Below are positions 25,785 to 35,209 of a stretch of 64,000 bases of DNA, in pieces. The position numbers and the translations under genes are program-made. The notes below the pieces were generated by a model. The model did no database searches. It was not told the origin of the DNA and saw nothing but the letters and a program-made list of their open reading frames with translations. The stretch lies in contig NZ_JAQZSJ010000002.1 in assembly GCF_029360585.1 (NCBI RefSeq), positions 1-64,000 of the forward strand, written 5' to 3'. Each line of letters starts with the position of its first letter. Position 1 is the first letter of the stretch. This DNA comes from Cohnella caldifontis (GTDB lineage Bacteria; Bacillota; Bacilli; Paenibacillales; Paenibacillaceae).

Positions 25785-27404
25785 ATGGGCGGCACCTCGA
25801 CCCGCAATCGCAATCCGCGGCGCCGGACGCAACCGCTGTCTTGGCGGCAGCTGTCGTTGCTCGGCGTCGCTTCCACGATCGGAACCGGCTATTTCCTGGG
25901 TTCGGGCATCGCCATCCGTATGGCGGGGCCTTCCGTTCTGCTCTCCTTCTTATGGGCGGCATTAGGCGCTTATCTGGTCTTCGTCGCCCTCTCGCGCATG
26001 ACCGCCGCGGAGCCGCTCGAGGGTTCGTTTCGCGCATATTCGAAAAAAGCGTTCGGTCCATGGGCCGGTTTTTTGAGCGGATGGGTGTACGGAATGTCCG
26101 AACTGCTCATCTCCGGCAGCCAAATGACGGCCCTGTCCTTGTTCGCGCGTTTTTGGTTTCCCGGAGTGCCGCTTTGGATGTTCGCTTCCGGGTTCGCGGC
26201 GCTCGGCATGTTCACGGTATGGCTCGGAACACGCGGATTCGAGCGGGTGGAGCATACGCTCGCGGTGCTGAAGCTGGCCGCCATCCTTCTGTTCATCGCT
26301 TTGGCCGCGGCGGCTTTGCTTCGCTGGTTTCCGGGCGGTCCTTCGCCGCGAAGCTTGGGCCGCAGCTATTTCCCTCCGTTCCCCGAAGGGTTTCCGGGCT
26401 GGTGGTCCTCTTTGCTGTTCGCCTTTTACGCCTTCGGGGGCATCGAGGTCATGGGCCTGATGGCGTTGCGTTTGAAAAATCCGGAAGAGGCTCCGAAGTC
26501 CGGGAACGTGATGCTGCTCTCTCTCGCCTTGTTATACGCGGCCTCCCTGCTGCTTGCGCTGCGGATGGTGCCCTGGCAGATACTGAATGCCCGAAAAAGC
26601 CCGTTCATCATCGCTTTGGAGCCCTTGGACCTGCCCTTCATCCCCCATCTGTTCAACGGAGTGTTGATCGCCGCGGGCTTCTCGACCATGACCGCATCCT
26701 TGTTCGCGGTAACGAACATGCTGGCCGTGCTGGCCAAAGACCGGGACGCTCCTCCCATCTTCGCGCGCCAATACAAGGGCAGGCCGTATCCCGCCCTCGC
26801 GTTTACCACGCTTGCCGTAGGCGGCTCCATTGCCCTCTCGCTCCTGTTGCCGGGACGCGTCTACGAATCTTTCACCGCGGCGGCAGGGCTCATGCTGCTG
26901 TATAACTGGATGTTCATCTTGGCTTCGTCCTTAAAGCTCGTCCGCTGGCGGGGCTTTCGAAGAGGGATGCCGTATGCCGGCATGGCGCTGATCGCGGGGG
27001 CGATCGCCGGAACGTCCGTCCATGCGGCCAGCCGCCCCGGATTGTGGATCAGCATGGGGTATCTCGTCTTCCTCGCGGCGTTCGCCGCGATCGTGATCCG
27101 GCTGCGAAAACGCCGTGCGGGCAGCCGTTCAGGCGATGAGAAGCCGGATGGCGTGAATCCCGAAATACCCTCCGAAGCCGAGCAAAGAAACGCCGGATAC
27201 GATCGATACCGCCGTAAGCAGCCGTTCGGAGAGCAGCTTCCGGAATACGCCGGCGAGCGCCGCCATGGAGATATCCCAAATAACGATACCGAGGATAATG
27301 CCCCCGCTGTGCTTGAGGAGATCCCCGAGATTGGACTCCAAGGACGATTCGGCGATGACGGCTCCGTAGATGCCCAGCCAGAACAAAATGGACAGCGGGC
27401 TTGA
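25785..27404 (+). CDS. Amino-acid permease (APC superfamily), with read-through C-terminus
   Basis: 539 residues as read. About 12 TM helices between 25 and 440; opening L-S-L-L-G-V-A-S-T-I-G-T-G-Y-F-L-G-S-G is the APC substrate-binding signature, followed by E-P-L-E-G-S-F and, in helix 6, F-A-F-Y-A-F-G-G-I-E. These features fit the amino acid/polyamine/GABA importers of the AAT type. ATG 25785 with GGCGGAGA upstream. The family normally ends near residue 450; here the frame stays open for about 90 more hydrophilic residues while crossing the opposite-strand LysE gene (27129-27404). A lost stop or a frameshift near 27120 is likely. Confidence 0.85.
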   Translation: MGGTSTRNRNPRRRTQPLSWRQLSLLGVASTIGTGYFLGSGIAIRMAGPSVLLSFLWAALGAYLVFVALSRMTAAEPLEGSFRAYSKKAFGPWAGFLSGWVYGMSELLISGSQMTALSLFARFWFPGVPLWMFASGFAALGMFTVWLGTRGFERVEHTLAVLKLAAILLFIALAAAALLRWFPGGPSPRSLGRSYFPPFPEGFPGWWSSLLFAFYAFGGIEVMGLMALRLKNPEEAPKSGNVMLLSLALLYAASLLLALRMVPWQILNARKSPFIIALEPLDLPFIPHLFNGVLIAAGFSTMTASLFAVTNMLAVLAKDRDAPPIFARQYKGRPYPALAFTTLAVGGSIALSLLLPGRVYESFTAAAGLMLLYNWMFILASSLKLVRWRGFRRGMPYAGMALIAGAIAGTSVHAASRPGLWISMGYLVFLAAFAAIVIRLRKRRAGSRSGDEKPDGVNPEIPSEAEQRNAGYDRYRRKQPFGEQLPEYAGERRHGDIPNNDTEDNAPAVLEEIPEIGLQGRFGDDGSVDAQPEQNGQRA

Positions 27405-27755
27405 CGCCGACATCAGGAAGCCGGTCCAAAACGTGCTCCACTTGGTTGCGGCAACGCCTTCCGCGTCCGGTTTCATCCCTCTGACGCCTTTCAGGCTCTC
27501 GAGGCCGGTATAGATCATGACGAATCCGCCGAACAGCCACAGGAACGTTTTCAGAAACGGTTGGCTAATGAAGTGCACCACGCCAAGGAAGACGAGCGTC
27601 ATGTAGAGCAAATCCGCCGCCATCGCTCCAAGTCCGACCAGCCAGGCGTGCAAAAATCCGTTTTTGATCCCCTTGTCGATCTGGGCGGCGTTCACCGGAC
27701 CGATCGGAGCGGAGATCGACAATCCCAGTAAAATCGATCTGAACAGCGATTCCAT
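27129..27755 (-). CDS. LysE/RhtB-family exporter
   Basis: 208 residues with about six TM helices. The signature G-L-S-I-S-A-P-I-G-P-V-N-A at residues 11-23 and G-x-x-x-D-x-x-Y near 52 are characteristic of LysE-type amino-acid exporters; S-P-L-S-I-L-F-W appears in the middle. ATG 27755 preceded by AAAGGGG (11-base spacing); a longer reading from 27833 enters the neighbouring terminator. Its last 276 bases lie opposite the 3' end of the permease frame, so the two genes converge and overlap. Confidence 0.87.
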   Translation of the reverse strand: MESLFRSILLGLSISAPIGPVNAAQIDKGIKNGFLHAWLVGLGAMAADLLYMTLVFLGVVHFISQPFLKTFLWLFGGFVMIYTGLESLKGVRGMKPDAEGVAATKWSTFWTGFLMSASSPLSILFWLGIYGAVIAESSLESNLGDLLKHSGGIILGIVIWDISMAALAGVFRKLLSERLLTAVSIVSGVSLLGFGGYFGIHAIRLLIA

Positions 27756-27833
27756 CGTTTCGCGCAACCCCTTTGTCCTATGTGTATTCGGACAAACCGG
27801 TTCGTACGACACGCCGCGAAGGCGCGGGGGCAT

Positions 27834-27867
27834 AAAAATAGACGCCGGAACCCGGTCCGGCGTCTAT
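27834..27867 (-). terminator. Terminator of the cysJI operon
   Basis: Stem ATAGACGCCGG (27838-27848) and CCGGCGTCTAT (27857-27867), followed on the minus strand by TTTTT. It lies 25 bp past the cysI stop. Confidence 0.88.
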
Positions 27868-27891
27868 CCGCTTCTATTCGTCCATCATGAT

Positions 27892-29610
27892 TCAACTGTG
27901 GAAATCTTGCCCGGAGCGCACTTCCCTCACGTATCCGGCACGGATCGTGAAATCCCCGAAGCGTTCCCCGTTTTGGCGGTCCTTGGCGTAATGGGCCAGG
28001 ATCGGCTTCAGCGAGTCCAGAATTTCCGCTTCGCCGATGTTCTCCTTGTACAGCCGGTTCAGCCGGTCTCCCGCGAATCCGCCGCCCAGGTACAGGTTGT
28101 ACTTGCCCACGGCTTTGCCGATCAGCGCGATTTCAGCCAGCGCCGGACGCGCGCAGCCGTTGGGGCAGCCGGTCATCCGGATCACGATGTCGTCGTTCTG
28201 CAGGCCGAACTCCTCCAGCATCGGCTCGATCTTGGACAGCAGCGTCGGGAAGTACCGCTCCGATTCGGCCATGGCGAGCCCGCAAGTCGGAAGCGCCACG
28301 CAGGCCATCGAATTCCGCCGCAGCGCGCTGAGGTGGGCGCCTTCGGTGAGGCCGTACTTTTTCGCCAGCTCTTCGATTTTCTTCTTCTGCTGCGTCTTCA
28401 CGCCGCCGATGATCAGGTTCTGGTTCGGCGTCAGCCGGAAATCCCCGGTATGCACCTTGGCGATCTCCCGAAGGCCGGTCATCAGCGGATAATCGTCCTG
28501 ATCGACGATGCGGCCATTCTGGATGAACAAGGTCAAATGCCACTTGCCGTCGCTGCCCTTCACCCATCCGTACCGGTCCCCGTTATTGTCGAAATGGAAG
28601 GGGCGGGCCGGCTCCGGCTTCCAACCGAGACGGGCGGTCAGTTCGCCGATGAACCAGTCGATGCCGCGGTCGTCGATCGTGTATTTGAACCGCGCGTGTT
28701 TGCGCGTGCAGCGGTCGCCGTAGTCCCGCTGGATCGTGACCGTCTTCTCGGCCAGCTCGATGACTTGATCCGGGCGGACGAAGCCGATCACTTGGCCGAC
28801 CTGCGGATACGTCTTCGGATCGCCGTGCGACATGCCCATGCCGCCGCCGACCGTAACGTTAAAGCCGGCCAGCTTGCCGTTTTCGACGATCGCGATGAAG
28901 CCGAGGTCCTGCGAAAACACGTCGACGTCGTTGGACGGCGGCACGGCAATGCCGATTTTGAACTTCCGCGGCAAGTATACTTTGCCGTAAATCGGCTCCT
29001 GCTCGTCTTCCGGCTCGGTTCCCGCCACCTTCTCTCCGTCCAGCCAGATTTCGTGGTACGCCCGGGTCTGGGGCTCCAGATGGCGGCTGAGCTTGCCGGC
29101 CCACTCGTACACCTCGCCGTGCAATTCCGATTGGTGGGGGTTCGGGCCGCACATCACGTTGCGGTTGACGTCGCCGCATGCCGCGAGCGTCGTCAGCAGC
29201 GCTTCGTTGACTTCCCGGATCATCGGTTTCATGGACCATTTCATGACGCCGTGCACCTGGAACGACTGGCGGGTCGTCAGGCGGATCGAGCCGTTCGCGT
29301 ATTGCTGCGCGATGCGGTCGATCATCAGCCACTGATCCGGGGTCACGACCCCGCCCGGCGCGCGGACGCGGACCATGAACTGGAACGCGGGCTCGAGCTT
29401 CTGCTTCTGCCGCTCGTTCCGCAGGTCGCGGTCGTCCTGCATGTAGCTGCCGTGAAACTTCATGAGCCGGTTCTCGTCTTCGGTAATCGAAGCCGTGATC
29501 GGATCCTTCAGCGATTCCGCCAAATTCCCCCGCAAATGGTTCGTGCGGAGCTTGATCTCTTCGACGTCGCTGCGGGCGCTGTTCGGATTCATCAGATTAT
29601 TATCGGACAT
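27892..29610 (-). CDS. cysI: Assimilatory sulfite reductase hemoprotein subunit
   Basis: 572 residues, the usual length. Reduces sulfite to sulfide with six electrons received from CysJ. Two nitrite/sulfite reductase half-domains with siroheme and a 4Fe-4S cluster; the cluster cysteines are in A-C-V-A-L-P-T-C (near 437) and G-C-P-N-G-C (near 480). N-terminal L-R-x-x-x-x-E and [12 protein letters not shown] are standard CysI features. ATG 29610 with GAGAGGAG upstream. Lies 38 bp downstream of cysJ in the same operon. Confidence 0.96.
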   Translation of the reverse strand: MSDNNLMNPNSARSDVEEIKLRTNHLRGNLAESLKDPITASITEDENRLMKFHGSYMQDDRDLRNERQKQKLEPAFQFMVRVRAPGGVVTPDQWLMIDRIAQQYANGSIRLTTRQSFQVHGVMKWSMKPMIREVNEALLTTLAACGDVNRNVMCGPNPHQSELHGEVYEWAGKLSRHLEPQTRAYHEIWLDGEKVAGTEPEDEQEPIYGKVYLPRKFKIGIAVPPSNDVDVFSQDLGFIAIVENGKLAGFNVTVGGGMGMSHGDPKTYPQVGQVIGFVRPDQVIELAEKTVTIQRDYGDRCTRKHARFKYTIDDRGIDWFIGELTARLGWKPEPARPFHFDNNGDRYGWVKGSDGKWHLTLFIQNGRIVDQDDYPLMTGLREIAKVHTGDFRLTPNQNLIIGGVKTQQKKKIEELAKKYGLTEGAHLSALRRNSMACVALPTCGLAMAESERYFPTLLSKIEPMLEEFGLQNDDIVIRMTGCPNGCARPALAEIALIGKAVGKYNLYLGGGFAGDRLNRLYKENIGEAEILDSLKPILAHYAKDRQNGERFGDFTIRAGYVREVRSGQDFHS

Positions 29611-29648
29611 GGTGCTTATCTCCTCTCGCTACCTGCCGGAACGCCGAA

Positions 29649-31472
29649 TCAATAGACGTCCCGCTGATACCGTTTGTCCTGCTGCATGCGGGCCAAATAG
29701 TCCGCGGCTTCCTCGTCGCCCATGCCGCCTTCCTGCTTCAGGATCGCGGCCAGCGCGGCATTCACGTCGTGCGCCATCTTGCTTTCGTCTCCGCAGACGT
29801 AGACGATGGCGCCTTCCTGCAGCCATTCGTAAATTTCCCGGCTGCGCTCCATCATGCGATGCTGCACGTACACCTTCCGGTCGGTATCCCGGGAGAAAGC
29901 GATGTCCATACGCGTGAGCACGCCCTCCTTGAGCCAGCGCTGCCATTCGATCTGGTAGAGGAAGTCGGTGCGGAAATGCTGGTCTCCGAAGAAAAGCCAC
30001 GATTTCCCTTGCGCGCCCGTCTCTTCCCGATCCGCCAGGAAGGCGCGAAACGGAGCGACGCCCGTGCCGGGTCCGATCATGATGATCGGGGTATCCGGGT
30101 TGTCCGGCAGCTTGAAGTTCGGGTTGTTCTGGACGAACACCGGCAGCTTCGAGCCCGGCTCGGCCCGTTCCGCCAGATGGACGGAGCAGACGCCGTACCG
30201 GTTGCGGCCGTGCGCTTCGTAACGCACCGCGCGGACCGTGACGTGCACTTCGTCCGGCGACGCCTTCGGCGAGCTGGAGATCGAGTACAGCCGGGGCGGG
30301 AGCTTCCGCAGGAGCGGAACGAATTCCGCGGCCGGAATTCCTTTCAATTCGTGATCTTGAACGAGATCGAGCAAATCGCGCCCGCTCATGTACGTCTTCA
30401 ATTCCTTCTCGCGGCCCGCTTCGAGCAGCCCGGCAAGCGGGCGGTTCGGCACCAGCTTGGCCGTCTGTTCCAGCAGCGGCTTGGTCAGGACCGTGATCTC
30501 GTATTGGCGCAGCAAGGCGTCTCGCAGCGGGACCGGCCCTTCGTTCTTCTTCGCCGAAGGCACCGGTTCGTCCGCCTTCCACCCCATCGCGGCGATCAAT
30601 TCGTCCACAAGGCGGGGATGGTTTTCCGGATAGATGCCCAAGCTGTCACCCGGCTCGTACTGCAGGTTCGAGCCTTCCAGGGAAATCTCGACGTGGCGCG
30701 TCTCCCGATCGGAGCCGCGTCCGTTAAGGTTCAGGTTTTCCAGTACCTCGGCCTCGAACGGGTTGGAACGGGAGTATTCGCTCTCGGCGGTGACCGCCGA
30801 GGAAGTCCCTGCTGCTCCGGCGGCGACGGCGGGTGCGGCCGTTTCGCTCAGGGAACGGACGACTTCTCCCATCCATTCGGCGGCGGATTCCTCGAAATCG
30901 ACGTCGCAGTCGACCCGCGGAGCGAGCCGTTTGGCGCCCAGTTCCTCGAGCCGTTTGTCGAAATCTTTGCCGGTCTGGCAGAAAAACTCGTAAGAAGTAT
31001 CCCCCAGCGCCAATACGGAATACTGGACGTTCTCGAGCTGGGGCGCTCGTTTGCTGTGCAGGAATTCATAGAAGGAAACGGCGTTGTCCGGCGGTTCCCC
31101 TTCTCCGTGCGTGCTGACGAGTACCAAAAGGTTTTGCGCTTTTTTCAGGTTGTTCGGCTTGAAATCCCTCATCGAGGAAAGCTCGACTTTGACGCCGGCG
31201 TCCTGCAGTTTCTTCGCCAGTTTCTTGGCCAATCCGTGGGCGTTCCCGGTCTGGGATCCGAAGAGGATCGTCGCCTCCTTGGCGACGGCAGGCGCTTGCG
31301 CGACTTGGGAAGGTCCGGCCGACGGAGCGGCCGCCTCGGACGGACCGCCTTGCAGCGCGGTCAAATATCCGCTGAGCCAAGCTCGCTGCGCGCCGTTCAA
31401 CGTCGGCAGGAGCCGGTTCAGCCATTCCACCTGTTCTTGGCTGAAAGGGCTGTTCGTGACTTGAAGTTCCAA
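29649..31472 (-). CDS. cysJ: Assimilatory sulfite reductase flavoprotein subunit
   Basis: About 607 residues. Transfers electrons from NADPH to CysI. Flavodoxin-like FMN domain (about 68-205: F-G-S-Q-T-G-N-A, S-T-H-G-E-G-E-P-P-D-N-A, L-G-D-T-S-Y-E), FAD domain (about 228-430: R-L-Y-S-I-S-S-S near 395, Y-G-V-C-S-V-H-L), and NADPH domain (about 455-607: G-P-G-T-G-V-A-P-F-R-A-F and V-C-G-D). I favour the TTG at 31472, since GGGGTGG lies six bases upstream and M-E-L-Q-V-x-N-S-P-F matches Bacillus CysJ; ATG 31478 directly abuts that site. Confidence 0.94.
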   Translation of the reverse strand: MELQVTNSPFSQEQVEWLNRLLPTLNGAQRAWLSGYLTALQGGPSEAAAPSAGPSQVAQAPAVAKEATILFGSQTGNAHGLAKKLAKKLQDAGVKVELSSMRDFKPNNLKKAQNLLVLVSTHGEGEPPDNAVSFYEFLHSKRAPQLENVQYSVLALGDTSYEFFCQTGKDFDKRLEELGAKRLAPRVDCDVDFEESAAEWMGEVVRSLSETAAPAVAAGAAGTSSAVTAESEYSRSNPFEAEVLENLNLNGRGSDRETRHVEISLEGSNLQYEPGDSLGIYPENHPRLVDELIAAMGWKADEPVPSAKKNEGPVPLRDALLRQYEITVLTKPLLEQTAKLVPNRPLAGLLEAGREKELKTYMSGRDLLDLVQDHELKGIPAAEFVPLLRKLPPRLYSISSSPKASPDEVHVTVRAVRYEAHGRNRYGVCSVHLAERAEPGSKLPVFVQNNPNFKLPDNPDTPIIMIGPGTGVAPFRAFLADREETGAQGKSWLFFGDQHFRTDFLYQIEWQRWLKEGVLTRMDIAFSRDTDRKVYVQHRMMERSREIYEWLQEGAIVYVCGDESKMAHDVNAALAAILKQEGGMGDEEAADYLARMQQDKRYQRDVY

Positions 31473-31605
31473 CAACATCCACCCCGTATCGCGTTTCTCT
31501 TGCGCTTCGTTTGTCGAACCTTTTTAAGGCTTCCTGTATTGACCCTAACACAACTGCGAATTCAGATCAATTAGATTGAATTTATAGGATTTATCAGTCC
31601 GGCTA

Positions 31606-31656
31606 ATGGACCTCTCGGTCTGCGCTTGACGAAATAACGTCCATAGGGTCCGTTAT
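31606..31656. repeat. Overlapping palindromes upstream of cysJI
   Basis: ATGGAC (31606-31611) pairs with GTCCAT (31639-31644), and ATAACG (31634-31639) pairs with CGTTAT (31651-31656); the shared arm makes the two folds mutually exclusive. The element sits in the 265-bp stretch between cysJ and the MATE gene, which holds no gene. It may be a dispersed intergenic palindrome, a possible terminator-like structure, or an operator. Confidence 0.35.
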
Positions 31657-31673
31657 ACCGAATTCTCAACATA

Positions 31674-31699
31674 GAAAAAGGAACGCCCGATGGGCATCC
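31674..31699 (-). terminator. Terminator of the MATE gene
   Basis: On the minus strand GGATGCCC-ATC-GGGCGTTCC is followed by TTTTTC. It lies about 40 bp beyond the MATE stop codon. Confidence 0.65.
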
Positions 31700-31737
31700 C
31701 CCGCAAAATGCGCATTCCGATTCCCCTGATCTCTATC

Positions 31738-33105
31738 TCACATATGTCCAGCCGCCGAGATCGATCCGGCCGCCGCCCCCGTCTTGACCCGGACGTTCAG
31801 CCAGTCCAGGGACAGGTAGCGCCAAGCGTTCGCGACGGCCGTCAGCACGATCAGGCTGCAATATCCGGTCCAGGCGCCGACTTGCCCGAGATCGAACACG
31901 CCGGTGAGCAGCAGCGTCCCCGGAATGAACAGCACCCAGTTCAGAAGCATGGCGGTTCTCGAGAGGAAGTTCGTGTCCCCGACCCCGCGGAGCCCTCCGC
32001 CGAATATGATGCTGGCTCCCGTGAAAAGCTGGATGAAAGCAGCCAAATGGATGAGCGATATCGCCGTCGAATATACGGCTTCTTCGGAAGTGTACAGCTT
32101 GGCGATCGGCAAGGCGAACAGGAAAAACACGACCGAGATGAGCGCCATGAAGATCAACCCCAAATACACCGTCACGAGGCCGAAGCGCCGGGCTTCCTCC
32201 CCGTTACGCTTGCCGATTTCCTGGCCGATTCCGATCGTCGCCGCGGCGCCGAAGCCGTTGGCCGGCATAAAGCCGAACGACAGAATGTTCAGCGCGATTT
32301 CGTTGGCCGCGATGGCCGTCGTGCCAAGCCGGGTAATGCAAGCCGTGAACACCAGCATGCCGAGGCTGTTGGACAATTCCGTTAAACCCAGCTTGCCGCT
32401 TTCGACCATCACCAGCCGGACCTGCTGCCGTTCGATCGGCACCCAGATCCGGGTCAAGTACATGCCGCTCATGAAACGGTAGTAAGCCAGCAGACAGAGC
32501 AGCAGGGTCGCGAATTCCGCGATGACCATGCTCCAAGCGGCGCCCTGCAATCCCATTTCGGGAAACCCGAGCTTGCCGTACGCCATCACGTACGTTAAGG
32601 AGACGACCAGCCCGCTGTTGATCAAGGACAGCGTCATCGGCGTCCGGGTGTCCCCGACCGCGCGCATGTACGAATAGAATACGGCGTTGAACATCCCGAA
32701 CGCCAGGGCGGCCATCCGAACCTGCAAATACGGCGTGCCAAGCGTCAAGATCGTGTCGTTGGAGCCCATTAAATAAAGAATCCCATAGGGCAGGAAGAAA
32801 CTCCCGATGACGAGCAGCACGCCTTGCCCGACCGTGATCAGCAGCGAGATCTGCATGCGCTGGTTGCCGAGGCGGATATTCCCGGCGCCGATATTCTGGG
32901 CCACCAAATAGTTGACGGCCGCCTGCACCCCGGAGAATAGGGCCCAAAGGTTGTACACGATGATATTGGAAATGCCGACCACCGCGATCGCCGCCGCTCC
33001 GAGGTTGCCCACGGTCATGAGTACGAGCAGGCCGGTGAAGGTCATGGAGGAAAACGTGGCGATCGAGGGGATCGCCAGCCGGAGGATCGGTTTTACAAGC
33101 CTCAT
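31738..33105 (-). CDS. MATE family efflux transporter
   Basis: 455 residues with 12 TM helices in two homologous halves. Seen: A-I-P-S-I near 12, Y-N-L-W-A-L-F-S-G-V-Q-A-A-V-N-Y-L-V-A-Q-N-I-G in pieces near 50-73, R-A-V-G-D-T-R-T-P near 149 and its counterpart R-G-V-G-D-T near 383, plus G-I-G-Q-E-I-G-K in the second half. Uses a sodium or proton gradient to expel drugs or metabolites. Its ATG is 16 bp after the CE7 esterase stop, so the two are co-transcribed. Confidence 0.92.
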   Translation of the reverse strand: MRLVKPILRLAIPSIATFSSMTFTGLLVLMTVGNLGAAAIAVVGISNIIVYNLWALFSGVQAAVNYLVAQNIGAGNIRLGNQRMQISLLITVGQGVLLVIGSFFLPYGILYLMGSNDTILTLGTPYLQVRMAALAFGMFNAVFYSYMRAVGDTRTPMTLSLINSGLVVSLTYVMAYGKLGFPEMGLQGAAWSMVIAEFATLLLCLLAYYRFMSGMYLTRIWVPIERQQVRLVMVESGKLGLTELSNSLGMLVFTACITRLGTTAIAANEIALNILSFGFMPANGFGAAATIGIGQEIGKRNGEEARRFGLVTVYLGLIFMALISVVFFLFALPIAKLYTSEEAVYSTAISLIHLAAFIQLFTGASIIFGGGLRGVGDTNFLSRTAMLLNWVLFIPGTLLLTGVFDLGQVGAWTGYCSLIVLTAVANAWRYLSLDWLNVRVKTGAAAGSISAAGHM

Positions 33106-33121
33106 TTCATACCTGCTTTCT

Positions 33122-34081
33122 TCAGTCGGCTAAAAAGAATTGCATGGTGCGGTCCGTCGATCCGGGCAGATGCTCATGCCCGAAATCCGGATAGATGACC
33201 AGGTCCTTCGGCGCGGTCATCCGGTTATAAGCCGCGAATTGGGTGGACGGCGGGCAGATCGTGTCCATCAGTCCGACGAACATCAGCACCTCGCCCCGGA
33301 TCCGGGGAGCCAGAAACTGCAGGTCGATATACCCGAGCTTCGTGAAGATCTCGTCTTCGCGCTCGTGCAGCGGATCGAAAGAACGGAAATAGCTGCGGAG
33401 CTCCTGGTACGCGTCCTTGGCTAAATCCATCTCCCACGTGCGGCGGTAGTCGCACAGAAACGGAAACACGGGCGCCAGCTTTCGAATGCGGGGCTCGAGC
33501 GCCGCGCAGGCGATCGTCAGCGCGCCGCCTTGCGACCCGCCGGCCGCGTATACCCGCTGCGGGTCGACCTCCGGCAGTCCCATCGCGATGCCGGCCAGCT
33601 GCGCCGTATCCAGGAACATATGCCGCATCAGGAAGTTGTCCGGGTGATCGTCCAGCCCGCGGATGATATGGCCGTTCAGCGTGTTGCCCTTCACGCCGCC
33701 CGTGTCTTCGGACAAGCCGCCTTGCCCGCGGCAATCCATGGCGAGCACGGAGTAACCGAGCGACGCGTAAGCCAGCTTGTCGTACCAATCCCCGGCATTG
33801 CCGCTGTACCCATGGAACAGCACGACGGCGGGATGCGGTTCTTCCGCGTTCAAGGGGCGTACGTATTTGGCGTGTACGCGGGCCCCGCGGACCCCGGTGA
33901 AATACAAGTCGAAGCACTCCGCGTTCGGCGCCCGGAATCCGCTGGGCCGGATCTCCACCTGAGGGTCCGTCGCCCGCATCTCGGCGAGCGCCCGATCCCA
34001 GTACGCGTCGAAATCTTCCGGGCGGGGGTTCCGCCCTTTATATTCCTTTAATTGTTCCAACGGCATATCGATCAACGGCAT
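33122..34081 (-). CDS. Acetylxylan esterase / cephalosporin-C deacetylase (CE7)
   Basis: 319 residues, standard CE7 length, cytoplasmic (no signal peptide). Alpha/beta hydrolase that removes acetyl groups from short xylo-oligosaccharides. Seen: F-H-G-Y-S-G-N-A-G-D-W (oxyanion side, about 90-99), the nucleophile in G-G-S-Q-G-G (Ser near 184), Asp in G-L-M-D-T-I-C-P-P (near 272) and His in D-F-G-H-E-H (near 300), all typical of the family. R-G-Q-G-G-L-S-E-D is another CE7 hallmark. ATG 34081 with GGAGAGG upstream. Confidence 0.93.
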   Translation of the reverse strand: MPLIDMPLEQLKEYKGRNPRPEDFDAYWDRALAEMRATDPQVEIRPSGFRAPNAECFDLYFTGVRGARVHAKYVRPLNAEEPHPAVVLFHGYSGNAGDWYDKLAYASLGYSVLAMDCRGQGGLSEDTGGVKGNTLNGHIIRGLDDHPDNFLMRHMFLDTAQLAGIAMGLPEVDPQRVYAAGGSQGGALTIACAALEPRIRKLAPVFPFLCDYRRTWEMDLAKDAYQELRSYFRSFDPLHEREDEIFTKLGYIDLQFLAPRIRGEVLMFVGLMDTICPPSTQFAAYNRMTAPKDLVIYPDFGHEHLPGSTDRTMQFFLAD

Positions 34082-34202
34082 ACGGCATTTCCTCTCCCAT
34101 CTTGGCTCCGGATGATGATATCATGATCCATTCTACTTGAATCCCGGCCAAAAATGAATGCACAAAACTGGCGGTTTTCTATGCGGAATAGAGCAAGGTC
34201 CG

Positions 34203-34240
34203 TATAATGGAAATGGCGCCCGGCTTCGGCGAACCGGGCG
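34203..34240 (+). promoter_or_regulatory. -10-like box and leader hairpin before the alpha/beta hydrolase
   Basis: TATAAT at 34203-34208 followed by a hairpin CGCCCGG (34217-34223)/CCGGGCG (34234-34240), 28 bp before the GTG start. No good -35 is seen at normal spacing. The hairpin could also act as a terminator-like pause. Confidence 0.4.
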
Positions 34241-34267
34241 TCAACCGCTCCATATCTTAACGAACGG

Positions 34268-35113
34268 GTGACTCCTGTGATTTACCAAACAACGTATTTG
34301 TCCGACGGCCTCCGGGTCAAAGGATTTCTGGGCTTGCCTTACGGCCGGCATCTTCCGCAGCCGGAGCTCCGCCGCCTGCTCAACCGATATTACGGGACGG
34401 AGGATTTGTCGGCCGCGGAGGTCGCCGTTCCGGTCCGCAAAAACCTCTTGGACGTTCGGGACCGGCGGTGGCCCGTCCTGGTCTATTGCCGGGGCGGAAT
34501 CGGACACGTCGGACGCGTGCAGACGCATTGGCTGGAGAAGTTTTCGCGGCACGGCCGCCTCGTGTTCGCCCCTTCTTACCGGGGAAGCGAAAGCGGCGCC
34601 GGCCGGGACGAATTCGGGGGACGGGACACGGAAGACGTCCTTTCCGCGATCCGCTGGCTCGAAAGCCTGCCGTTCGCGGATCCGGAGCGGATTGCCGTGC
34701 TAGGCTTCTCGCGAGGCTCGGTCAATGCGGTCCGCGCGGCCGTCGAGTCGGACAAGGTGCGCAAGCTGGCCGTTTGGGGCGGGGTTTCCGATCTGGCGAG
34801 AACCTACGAGGAGCGCCCCGATTTGCGGAAAATGCTGAAGCGCGTCGTCGGGGGAAGCCCGGCCAAGGCGCCGGAAGCTTACGCGGCCCGTTCCCCTCTC
34901 GCCATGGCCGACCGAATCGGCTGCCCGGTCCTGGTCATTCACGGAACGGAAGACGCGCAAGTCGATTTCTCCCACGGAACGTCCTTCTACGAACGGCTGA
35001 AGCAGCTCGGGAAAGACGCCGACCGCCATTTTTACGAGGGGCTTGGCCATCACCTGCCCGACGAAATCCATGAAGCCGCGGTCGACAGAATGTTTCATTG
35101 GATTGATCATTAA
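34268..35113 (+). CDS. Prolyl-oligopeptidase-like alpha/beta hydrolase
   Basis: 281 residues. Catalytic triad as in dienelactone hydrolase/S9 peptidases: nucleophile in G-F-S-R-G-S (Ser near 147), Asp in H-G-T-E-D-A-Q-V-D (near 227) and His in G-L-G-H-H-L-P-D-E (near 259). The N-terminal section (to about 75) forms a small beta domain, then Y-C-R-G-G-I-G-H-V supplies the oxyanion-hole side. No signal peptide. GTG 34268 is preceded only by a weak site; GTG 34277 is an alternative. The natural substrate is unknown. Confidence 0.82.
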   Translation: MTPVIYQTTYLSDGLRVKGFLGLPYGRHLPQPELRRLLNRYYGTEDLSAAEVAVPVRKNLLDVRDRRWPVLVYCRGGIGHVGRVQTHWLEKFSRHGRLVFAPSYRGSESGAGRDEFGGRDTEDVLSAIRWLESLPFADPERIAVLGFSRGSVNAVRAAVESDKVRKLAVWGGVSDLARTYEERPDLRKMLKRVVGGSPAKAPEAYAARSPLAMADRIGCPVLVIHGTEDAQVDFSHGTSFYERLKQLGKDADRHFYEGLGHHLPDEIHEAAVDRMFHWIDH

Positions 35114-35129
35114 CGACATAAAATAAAAG

Positions 35130-35175
35130 AAAGCGACATTCTTCGCCTCCATGCGGCGCCGGAATGTCGCTTTTT
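35130..35175. terminator. Bidirectional terminator between hydrolase and ABC transporter
   Basis: Stem AAAGCGACATTC (35130-35141) and GAATGTCGCTTT (35162-35173), followed by TT on the plus strand; on the minus strand it continues into TCTTTTATTTTA. Serves the convergent hydrolase and ABC exporter genes. Confidence 0.88.
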
Positions 35176-35209
35176 CAAATCCCTCGGCGATAGGATTCCT
35201 GCCTGAAAC

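Noticed and set aside
27664-31574. Long plus-strand frames opposite cysI and cysJ
   Set aside because: Antisense shadows of two clear sulfite reductase genes.
31473-31737. Possible SAM riboswitch or T-box upstream of cysJI
   Set aside because: No SAM-I core and no T-box motif seen; only the small palindromes listed.
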